Shown piece after piece: positions 1-5,109 of a DNA stretch of 14,128 bases. This DNA is from CAZWIT01 sp964533435 (GTDB lineage Bacteria > Patescibacteriota > Patescibacteriia > UBA1558 > GWA2-36-10), in contig CAZHLU010000026.1 of assembly GCA_964533435.1 (NCBI GenBank), forward strand, positions 1 to 14,128, in the 5' to 3' direction. A program made the translations under genes and the position numbers. A model generated the notes under the pieces. That model was not told the DNA's origin, did no database searches, and saw only the letters and a list, made by a program, of their open reading frames with translations. Numbering within the stretch: the first letter of the stretch is position 1; every line of letters begins with the position of its first letter.

Positions 1-436
1 CCAAATAACAGCTACTTCTTTTTTGTCCGGACTGATCTATAGGCCGGTAGAAAAAAAGCCAGCTCAATGGCACGATGATCTACATCTACTCTCCCAAGAG
101 CTGGATGGCCTGGCTGATTTTCTCGATTTTGTCCGAAAAAGACATTTGCTATACAATATACAACAGGACTACTCGGTATCCGAAAAAGTCCTACTAGTAG
201 ACGATGGTATTGTCACTGGGCAATCAGCCTTGATCGCTGCCCGAGCCCTGCGCTTGGCTGGCGCTCGAGAAATTGTACTGGCTGTACCAGTTACCTGCGC
301 TGCGATATCTAAGATAAGCCTAGGATTTGAAATTATCTCCTGGCGTCAATCTATGTTTGACAATCGCCCAACTGGCCTATTCTATTTCAACTTCCCTGAC
401 ACCAAGGATGAAGAAGTAATTCAGGCCGTTGCCTAA
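1..436 (+). CDS. Phosphoribosyltransferase-domain protein, 5' end outside the window
   Basis: The reading frame is open from the left edge (base 2) to a TAA at 434-436, so the start lies outside the window. A TTG at base 23 is in frame but is probably internal. The clearest feature is a type I PRTase PRPP-binding loop, VLLVDDGIVTG, encoded at about 188-220 and followed by an S/A and a helix. The segment REIVLAVPV and a C-terminus ending in a DEEV motif match the family of stand-alone PRTase-domain proteins of unassigned substrate, which have a long insertion before a terminal F-x(n)-DEEV segment. The family transfers or cleaves phosphoribosyl groups using PRPP, but the acceptor cannot be told from this fragment. 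Base composition is near 48-50% GC, above the roughly 33% of the minus-strand genes. It converges with the aminopeptidase gene and ends in a strong terminator. Confidence 0.82.
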   Translation, partial: QITATSFLSGLIYRPVEKKPAQWHDDLHLLSQELDGLADFLDFVRKRHLLYNIQQDYSVSEKVLLVDDGIVTGQSALIAARALRLAGAREIVLAVPVTCAAISKISLGFEIISWRQSMFDNRPTGLFYFNFPDTKDEEVIQAVA

Positions 437-462
437 GATTATAAGTGAAAACGGGTATAACG

Positions 463-500
463 AATCCGGACCGACAAGAGTCGGCCCGGATTTTTCTTTT
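463..500 (+). terminator. Rho-independent terminator after the PRTase gene
   Basis: The left arm 464-475 pairs with 480-491 around a four-base loop (476-479), with one A/C mismatch, and is followed by a T-rich tract at 491-500. It lies 27 bases after the PRTase stop codon. In the opposite strand's RNA the mismatch becomes a G-U pair, but no U-tract follows there. It may therefore only weakly stop transcription coming from the convergent aminopeptidase gene. Confidence 0.88.
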
Positions 501-515
501 CTCTAAAATATAAAA

Positions 516-2009
516 TTAAATATTTTTTAAATACTCTAATATAGTCCGCACTCCAAAGCCAACTCCGCCTACTGGCGTATAAGTATTCATTGCTTTTTCT
601 GCATAAGCCGGAGCAGCAATATCTAAATGCGCCCAAGCTACATCGTCATTTATAAACTCCTGTAAAAATAAAGCGGCTGTAATTGCTCCACCCATACGAT
701 TGCTAGGAATATTACGAATATCGGCTATTAAACTCCTATTTAAATTCTTATATTCTGGTGCCAGAGGCAATGGCCATATTTTTTCTGAACTTAATTTACT
801 AGCTTTTAATAAATCTTTACTTAGATCTTCATTATTACTAAATAAGCCAGCATAATCCGTACCCAAGGCTACCATAATAGCTCCAGTTAAGGTAGCTAAA
901 TCAATTATTTTTTTAATACCTAATTTTTGAGCATAAGCAAGTGCGTCTGCTAAAGTCACCCGACCTTCGGCATCAGTATTACCAATTTCAATAGTTTTAC
1001 CTTGCATATTTTTGACAATGTCACCAGGCCTTAAAGCACTACCTGAAGGCATATTTTCACACGCAGCAATAATTCCATGTACTTCGCTTTTTATATTTAA
1101 CTCGGTCAAACTAGAAAAAACACCTAAAACTGTAGCAGCGCCGGCCATATCAATCTTCATCTGACCCATATGATCACCAGTTTTGATATTTAAACCACCA
1201 CTATCAAAAGTAACACCTTTACCAACTAAAGCTAAACGATCTTTTGGTCTAATCTTTGGTTTATAAACTAAATGAATAAATTTTAAATCTTCGTGAGAGC
1301 CCTGATCAACACCAATAAAAGCACCCATGCCAAGCTTAAGTACTGCTTCTTTTTCTAAAATACGCACTCTGATCTGCTTTGATTTTTTGGCAATATCTTT
1401 GGCAACTTCTGCTAAAAAGGTAGGTGTCATGATATTAGCCGGCTCATTCACTAAATCTCTGGCTAAAATAGTAGCTTTGGCTTGGGCTTCCCCTATTTGC
1501 CAAGCTGAAATAAATTTATTTTTTTTATCACTAGCAAGTTCAATAAACAAATTTTCTAAATTAATTTTAATCTGTTCTGATGTTTGTTTACGATATTTAT
1601 TAAAATCATAACTAGCTAAAAATAAACCTTCGGCTAAACCCAAAGCCAGGGCTTGATAATTTTGACTACCCAACAACCAACTGCTAGCAACTAGACCTAC
1701 ATTTTTGGCTTGATATTTCTTTAAATAATTAGCAATTTGTCCAGCTAGTAAACGCCAACTTTCTAAATCTAATTTTTGTTTTTGACCACTACCTAAAATT
1801 ACTATTTGACGATCAGATTTTTGAATAACAAAAATTTGTCCGGCTTTACCCTGAAAATTTTCTCGTTTACGTCTAAGTAAAAGTAATTTGGACTCTGCGC
1901 TTTCTAATTGATTAAATATTTTATCTATTTTTAAACTATCTTCTAAAACTGGAAAAAATACCAACTCTGGCTTTGCTTCTGCTAAATTTTTAGTAATAAT
2001 TAATTGCAT
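516..2009 (-). CDS. pepA: Leucyl aminopeptidase, peptidase family M17
   Basis: Cytosolic two-metal exopeptidase that removes N-terminal residues from peptides; family members are usually hexamers. The 497-residue length equals that of typical bacterial PepA (about 500). The M17 signature NTDAEGR is at residues 344-350. By alignment with the E. coli enzyme, metal ligands K264, D269, D287, D346 and E348 and catalytic K276 and R350 are all present, with a constant offset of six residues. The N-terminal domain (about 1-160) is divergent, as is usual for the family. The start is the first ATG of the open frame and has no Shine-Dalgarno sequence upstream. The gene stands alone, convergent with the PRTase gene on one side and divergent from the GC-rich zinc-ribbon gene on the other, with a 164-base gap between the divergent starts. 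No convincing -35/-10 pair was found for it in that AT-rich gap. Confidence 0.96.
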   Translation of the reverse strand: MQLIITKNLAEAKPELVFFPVLEDSLKIDKIFNQLESAESKLLLLRRKRENFQGKAGQIFVIQKSDRQIVILGSGQKQKLDLESWRLLAGQIANYLKKYQAKNVGLVASSWLLGSQNYQALALGLAEGLFLASYDFNKYRKQTSEQIKINLENLFIELASDKKNKFISAWQIGEAQAKATILARDLVNEPANIMTPTFLAEVAKDIAKKSKQIRVRILEKEAVLKLGMGAFIGVDQGSHEDLKFIHLVYKPKIRPKDRLALVGKGVTFDSGGLNIKTGDHMGQMKIDMAGAATVLGVFSSLTELNIKSEVHGIIAACENMPSGSALRPGDIVKNMQGKTIEIGNTDAEGRVTLADALAYAQKLGIKKIIDLATLTGAIMVALGTDYAGLFSNNEDLSKDLLKASKLSSEKIWPLPLAPEYKNLNRSLIADIRNIPSNRMGGAITAALFLQEFINDDVAWAHLDIAAPAYAEKAMNTYTPVGGVGFGVRTILEYLKNI

Positions 2010-2077
2010 ATAATTTTTACTTAATGATTTTAATACCTTAACACATAATAACTTATTTTGACAACCAAATTATTATA

Positions 2078-2105
2078 TTGACAAAATAATAAAATATTGT
2101 ATAAT
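2078..2105 (+). promoter_or_regulatory. Perfect-consensus sigma-70-type promoter
   Basis: TTGACA at 2078-2083 and TATAAT at 2100-2105 are separated by 16 bases. Both hexamers match the bacterial consensus exactly. A second TTGACA lies exactly 20 bases upstream at 2058-2063. The predicted transcript starts near 2112, just where the sequence changes from very AT-rich to GC-rich. It drives the zinc-ribbon gene at 2174. Confidence 0.8.
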
Positions 2106-2111
2106 AAACTG

Positions 2112-2173
2112 TTTTCAGTTCACCGAGCCAAGTCCGGCTCACAAGCAGGCAAACGCCAACGAAAGGAAGAACA
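2112..2173 (+). other. GC-rich 5' leader with hairpin and Shine-Dalgarno sequence
   Basis: This leader of about 62 bases carries a small hairpin, GAGCC (2125-2129) pairing with GGCTC (2136-2140). A purine-rich AAAGGAAG ends about five bases before the ATG. This is the only gene in the window with a convincing Shine-Dalgarno sequence, which helps fix the start at 2174. Confidence 0.55.
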
Positions 2174-2491
2174 ATGCCCGTAGTCAGCATTGGCTGCAAG
2201 CAGTGCCACATGAACATGCTTGTACCGCCGCAGTACAAGGACCTGACCATGGCCCAGATCGAAGCCATTGGCCTGGTCTGCCCGAACTGCCAGAAGGAGA
2301 AGATTCTCGACAACATCGATTCGGCGGCCCTTCACCTGAGTGCTAGCCTCGAAAACCTCTTCGACGCCGGCGCCACGGCTGTGGCCGCGGCCAAGCAGCA
2401 GCTCAAACCTACGGTTCGCGGTATCCTGACTCAGGTCCGCGACCAGATCAACAAGACGCTGGACGAGCAGGTGCCCCAACCGCCCGAATAG
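2174..2491 (+). CDS. Small zinc-ribbon-like protein of unknown function, GC-rich
   Basis: I do not recognise this 105-residue protein. Its N-terminal part has two CxxC pairs, C8-K-Q-C11 and C36-P-N-C39, 24 residues apart, which is the layout of a zinc ribbon. The second half (about 48-95) is alanine-, leucine- and glutamine-rich and probably forms one or two amphipathic helices, ending in a proline-rich tail. There is no signal peptide or membrane segment. The gene is about 60% GC with mostly C or G in third positions (GCC, CTG, CTC, CAG, AAG), against about 33% GC around it. It has its own perfect promoter, a good ribosome binding site, a TAG stop and its own terminator. The frame is therefore very likely translated as a free-standing unit. 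The composition suggests acquisition from a GC-rich source, or less likely an assembly join. A role in nucleic-acid or protein binding is only a guess from the ribbon. Confidence 0.75.
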   Translation: MPVVSIGCKQCHMNMLVPPQYKDLTMAQIEAIGLVCPNCQKEKILDNIDSAALHLSASLENLFDAGATAVAAAKQQLKPTVRGILTQVRDQINKTLDEQVPQPPE

Positions 2492-2512
2492 CACGAGTAG
2501 GACGATATCTTA

Positions 2513-2535
2513 CTGCCCGACACTGATCGGGTCAG
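2513..2535 (+). repeat. Hairpin between the zinc-ribbon stop codon and its terminator
   Basis: CTG-CCCGA (2513-2520) pairs with TCGGG-CAG (2527-2535, one bulged T at 2532) around the loop CACTGA. It directly abuts the terminator stem, so the transcript ends in two tandem hairpins that may protect it from 3' degradation. Confidence 0.5.
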
Positions 2536-2561
2536 CCCACCCCTTAAAGGTGGGTTTTTTC
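2536..2561 (+). terminator. Rho-independent terminator of the zinc-ribbon gene
   Basis: CCCACC (2536-2541) pairs with GGTGGG (2549-2554) around a seven-base loop, followed by six T (2555-2560). It closes the GC-rich transcription unit and lies back to back with the rplA terminator from the other strand. Confidence 0.9.
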
Positions 2562-2566
2562 TTAAC

Positions 2567-2602
2567 AAAAAACCAGCCCTGCACCATACGGTGCAGGGCT
2601 GG
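2567..2602 (-). terminator. Rho-independent terminator of the secE-nusG-rplK-rplA operon
   Basis: A perfect 13-bp inverted repeat (2573-2585 with 2590-2602, loop of four) is followed on the minus strand by six T (2572 down to 2567). It starts 17 bases after the rplA stop codon. Such a strong signal implies that no rplJ/rplL/rpoBC genes are cotranscribed downstream. Confidence 0.92.
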
Positions 2603-2619
2603 ATTAAATTTATATTAAA

Positions 2620-3303
2620 TTAATTTGTACTTACCCTAATGCCTGGGCCCATAGTAGAACTCAAATGCAAAGTTTTAAGATAACTACCTTTTACGCCTTG
2701 TGGCTTAGCTTTTTTCAAAGTATCCACAAAAGTTTTTAAGTTAGCCAGTAATTGTTCTTCAGTATAAGAGGCTTTACCAATTGGTACATGGATATTAGCT
2801 GTATTATCATTTTTAAATGAGATTTTACCAGCCTTTAACTCAGTAATCATCTTTTTAACATCAGTATCAATTGTGCCGGTTTTAGGATTAGGCATCAAAC
2901 CTTTTTGACCCAAGATTCTGGCAATACCAGCTAAATTTTTCATCATTTCAGGAACAGTAACAGCAATATCAAAATCACATTTACTGTCTTTTTTGATTTG
3001 TTCAATTAAAGCTTCGCTACCAGCAATATCAGCACCAGCTTCTTTGGCGACTTTTACCAAACTATCTGGCACAAAAGCGGCCACTCTTACTTTTTTACCA
3101 CTACCATGTGGTAAAACTACTGAACCACGAATTAATTGATCACCCTTGGTAGGATCAATGCCTAAATGAGCATGTAATTCTATGGTAGCATCAAATTTTA
3201 ATGCTGCAGTGGCTTTTACTAAAGCAACAGCCTCTTCATAACTATAAATTTTATCACTTACTTGAGCACGAACAGTTTTTAATCTCTTACTAACTTTTGA
3301 CAT
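2620..3303 (-). CDS. rplA: 50S ribosomal protein L1
   Basis: The 227-residue product has the normal length and conserved blocks of L1, including the segment IRGSVVLPHGSGKKVRV and the stretch GQKGLMPNPKTGTI of the second domain. L1 binds 23S rRNA helices 76-78 to form the mobile stalk that helps release E-site tRNA. In many bacteria it also represses its own operon by binding a copy of that site in the mRNA. It follows rplK by 61 bases that can fold into a hairpin (see 3320-3357). The first ATG of the frame was taken as the start because L1 homologs begin about there; no Shine-Dalgarno sequence is visible. The presence of L1 excludes the Patescibacteria subgroup reported to lack this protein. 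Confidence 0.97.
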   Translation of the reverse strand: MSKVSKRLKTVRAQVSDKIYSYEEAVALVKATAALKFDATIELHAHLGIDPTKGDQLIRGSVVLPHGSGKKVRVAAFVPDSLVKVAKEAGADIAGSEALIEQIKKDSKCDFDIAVTVPEMMKNLAGIARILGQKGLMPNPKTGTIDTDVKKMITELKAGKISFKNDNTANIHVPIGKASYTEEQLLANLKTFVDTLKKAKPQGVKGSYLKTLHLSSTMGPGIRVSTN

Positions 3304-3319
3304 ATATTAAATTATTTGC

Positions 3320-3357
3320 GAGGTATTAACGCTTAGCTCGAACTAGCAAGCTCCCTC
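3320..3357 (-). promoter_or_regulatory. Structured rplK-rplA spacer, possible L1 autoregulatory site
   Basis: On the minus strand, GAGG (3357-3354) can pair with CCTC (3323-3320), enclosing an inner stem GCTT-GCT (3351-3345) with AGC-AAGC (3338-3331, one bulged U) and the loop AGUUCG. The two stems are separated by an asymmetric internal loop: GA on the 5' side and GUUAAUA on the 3' side. The order GGAGC, then a stem, then AAUACC resembles, from memory, the GGAGC...GAAAUACC part of the L1-binding region of 23S rRNA. The fold is seen in the sequence; the L1 role is inference. Confidence 0.4.
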
Positions 3358-3364
3358 AAAAAAA

Positions 3365-3790
3365 TTAATTTTCAATTTTAACGCCCATTTGTCTGGCAGT
3401 ACCTGCTATAATTTTTTTAGCAGCTTCAATGTCGGTAGTATTTAAATCTGGCATTTTTGCCTTAGCAATCTCGGTAAGCTGAGCATTGGTTAAAACTCCT
3501 ACTTTATCCTGCAATGGTTTAGAAGAACCTTTGGCTAAATTGATTTTTTTCTTAATAAGCTCAGAGGCTGGGGCAGTTTTTAAGATAAAAGTAAAAGTGC
3601 GATCAGTGTAAATAGTAAGCTCTACTGGCACAACTTCACCAGCTCTATCTTTAGTAGCATCATTGAATTTTACACAAAACTCTTGAATATTAACACCATG
3701 AGGTCCTAAGGCAGTACCAACTGGAGGAGCAGGATTTGCTTTACCGCCGGTGACTTGTAATTTAACTATTTGTTTAATTTCTTTTGCCAT
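3365..3790 (-). CDS. rplK: 50S ribosomal protein L11
   Basis: This 141-residue protein has the family's usual length and hallmark segments: the proline-rich NPAPPVGTALGPHGVNI near the N-terminus, the linker-proximal KTAPASELIKKK, and the C-terminal RNA-binding domain ending DLNTTDIEAAKKIIAGTARQMG. L11 binds the GTPase-associated centre of 23S rRNA with L10/L12 and helps stimulate elongation factors. It lies between nusG (47 bases upstream) and rplA, the standard gene order. The ATG at the start of MAKEIKQ gives the normal N-terminus. No Shine-Dalgarno sequence is visible in the A/T-rich spacer. Confidence 0.98.
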   Translation of the reverse strand: MAKEIKQIVKLQVTGGKANPAPPVGTALGPHGVNIQEFCVKFNDATKDRAGEVVPVELTIYTDRTFTFILKTAPASELIKKKINLAKGSSKPLQDKVGVLTNAQLTEIAKAKMPDLNTTDIEAAKKIIAGTARQMGVKIEN

Positions 3791-3837
3791 AAAATTTTAA
3801 TTTAAAATAGAATAGAAGCTCTTCTATTTGGGATTAA

Positions 3838-4383
3838 CTATACTTTCTTAATTTGTAAAAAGTCTAATTCAACTGGAGTTTCACGACCAAACATAGAAAC
3901 CAATACTTTGGCTTTACCGCGGGCTTCATCAATTTCGGAAACCTTACCTTCATAATCTTTAAATGGTCCATCAGTAATTTTAACCAATTCACCAACAGCA
4001 ATATCAATTTTAAATTCTGGTTCTTCTTCACCCATGCGAGAAAGTAACGATTTTACTTCATCTTCAGAAACAGGTGTTGGAGTTGTGCCAGATCCTACGA
4101 AACCAGTAACATTAGGTGTATTACGAACAACATACCAAGAAGCATCAGTAACAATCATGTTAACCAAAACATAACCGGGAAAGATTTTTTCTTTAACAGT
4201 TTTACGTTTACCATTTTTGATTTTGATCTTGGTTTCAGTTGGAATCAAAACATCAAAAATCTTATCTTCCATGTCCATGGATTCGATTCTTTGTTTTAAA
4301 TTTCTAGAAACATTTTCTTCATAACCAGAATAGGTGTGCAAGACGTACCAACGTCGACCTTGTTGTGATGTTTGCTTTGGCAT
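3838..4383 (-). CDS. nusG: Transcription termination/antitermination factor NusG
   Basis: The 181-residue product has an NGN domain (about 10-115), beginning RRWYVLHTYSGYEENV, which binds the RNA polymerase clamp. A short linker leads to a C-terminal KOW domain (about 128-180) with the core GPFKDYEGKVSEID. The length matches typical NusG (about 175-185), with no inserted domain. NusG acts on elongating RNA polymerase and, through its KOW domain, contacts Rho or ribosomal protein S10. It sits 19 bases after secE, the near-universal bacterial arrangement. It ends in TAG, one of only three non-TAA stop codons in the window. Confidence 0.98.
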   Translation of the reverse strand: MPKQTSQQGRRWYVLHTYSGYEENVSRNLKQRIESMDMEDKIFDVLIPTETKIKIKNGKRKTVKEKIFPGYVLVNMIVTDASWYVVRNTPNVTGFVGSGTTPTPVSEDEVKSLLSRMGEEEPEFKIDIAVGELVKITDGPFKDYEGKVSEIDEARGKAKVLVSMFGRETPVELDFLQIKKV

Positions 4384-4402
4384 ATTTTATAAAATAAATA
4401 TT

Positions 4403-4588
4403 TTATCTAATAATCAATAACTCTAGTAATCTACTTAAGCCGTAGTCAATTGCTCCTAAAAATAAAGCAATGCCGACTGAAATCAAAATTACCATCAAAG
4501 TATGATTAATAGTAGTTTGCCTAGAAGGCCAAACTACTTTAGCTAGCTCTTCTTTGGCTCCTTTAAAATAATTAAACAATTTGTCCAT
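4403..4588 (-). CDS. secE: Preprotein translocase subunit SecE
   Basis: A 61-residue single-spanning protein of the short SecE type. An amphipathic N-terminal stretch with KEELAKVVWPSRQTTINHT (the conserved VVWPsrqet segment) is followed by one transmembrane helix (about 31-55). SecE clamps the SecY channel in the cytoplasmic membrane. It is the first gene of the secE-nusG-rplK-rplA operon, about 46 bases downstream of the predicted transcription start. There is no Shine-Dalgarno sequence before the ATG. Confidence 0.95.
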   Translation of the reverse strand: MDKLFNYFKGAKEELAKVVWPSRQTTINHTLMVILISVGIALFLGAIDYGLSRLLELLIIR

Positions 4589-4609
4589 AAGGAAAACTTA
4601 AGTTCTTTA

Positions 4610-4630
4610 AAACAGCTTGGGAAGCTGTTT
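4610..4630 (-). promoter_or_regulatory. Leader hairpin at the 5' end of the secE operon mRNA
   Basis: AAACAGCTT and AAGCTGTTT form a perfect 9-bp stem with a three-base loop (4619-4621), starting about five bases after the predicted transcription start. On the minus strand the stem runs into a run of only four T (one inside the stem end), so it is a poor terminator. It may stabilise the 5' end of the mRNA or act as a weak attenuator. Confidence 0.5.
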
Positions 4631-4641
4631 AACGTGCCATT

Positions 4642-4670
4642 AGTATATCATAAACAAAAAATTTTAGCAA
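4642..4670 (-). promoter_or_regulatory. Sigma-70-type promoter of the secE operon
   Basis: On the minus strand TTGCTA (4670-4665) and TATACT (4647-4642) are separated by 17 bases, matching the consensus at four and five of six positions. The predicted start is near 4635. It lies between the terminator of the preceding unit and secE. Confidence 0.68.
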
Positions 4671-4700
4671 GAGTGGCAAAATAAGTACTATATTTTAAGT

Positions 4701-4725
4701 AAAAATAGCTAATATTAGCCATTTT
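4701..4725 (-). terminator. Terminator overlapping the stop codon of the CoA-binding gene
   Basis: A 10-bp stem (4716-4725 with 4702-4711, one G-U pair) with the loop ATAT is followed on the minus strand by a T run (4705-4701). The TAA stop codon of the upstream gene (4717-4715) lies inside the hairpin. The stem is AT-rich, so termination may be incomplete. Confidence 0.6.
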
Positions 4726-5092
4726 TAAGCTTTTCCGTCATAATACAAGCATCTTTTATATACTTTATGTTATTTTCCTCACAAAATTGAATAGCCGTCT
4801 CACTCTCTGAACCCGGCTGAAACCAGACATCATTAATACCTTTTTGCTTTACATCAAATAAAACTTGCTCTGTAACCTCTGGCTTAGTAACAAAAACAAC
4901 TCCATCAATTTTTTGAGGAACTTGCAAAATACTTGGATAAGCAGTAACACCTAATATTTTCCCCCCTTTGGGATTAACAGGAATCACACACCATTGAGCT
5001 ACTTGTAGGGCAGCCAAAACTTTACATCCGTATTTATCTGGATTATTTGAAGCGCCAACAACAGCAACTACATCTTGTGATGAAAAAGGCAT
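4715..5092 (-). CDS. CoA-binding domain protein (YccU-like)
   Basis: A 125-residue single-domain protein of the CoA_binding_2 family. It has a Rossmann-type fold with a nucleotide-binding turn VVGASNNPDKYG (about 11-22), then VIPVNPKG, then DGVVFVTKPE and DVWFQPGSES, all in family order. Members bind coenzyme A and resemble the N-terminal domain of ADP-forming acyl-CoA synthetases, but their cellular role is mostly unknown. Residues 1-10 give a natural start just before the first beta strand. It is the last gene of the gyrB unit, 17 bases after the membrane glycosyltransferase-like gene, and its stop codon is embedded in a terminator hairpin. Nothing in the sequence links it to its neighbours' functions. 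Confidence 0.88.
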   Translation of the reverse strand: MPFSSQDVVAVVGASNNPDKYGCKVLAALQVAQWCVIPVNPKGGKILGVTAYPSILQVPQKIDGVVFVTKPEVTEQVLFDVKQKGINDVWFQPGSESETAIQFCEENNIKYIKDACIMTEKLKNG

Positions 5093-5109
5093 ATATTTTA
5101 AAATTAATT

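Noticed and set aside
439..636. Short minus-strand open frame at the 3' end of the aminopeptidase gene
   Set aside because: It overlaps pepA in another frame, shows no domain, and has no start signal.
2009..2111. Defined promoter for pepA in the divergent gap
   Set aside because: The minus strand has several TTGTCA and TATAAT-like hexamers here, but none are correctly spaced. The AT-rich sequence makes any single choice arbitrary.
2120..2494. 124-codon open frame on the minus strand, antisense to the zinc-ribbon gene
   Set aside because: It is a by-product of GC-rich codons on the plus strand. The promoter, Shine-Dalgarno sequence, terminator and CxxC pairs all support the plus strand, and the antisense product has no recognisable domain.
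2112..2561. GC-rich island as a structural RNA (RNase P RNA, tmRNA, SRP RNA)
   Set aside because: GC-rich patches in AT-rich genomes are often RNA genes, but I found none of the conserved cores of these RNAs. An uninterrupted 105-codon frame with a proper start signal and biased third positions explains the sequence better.
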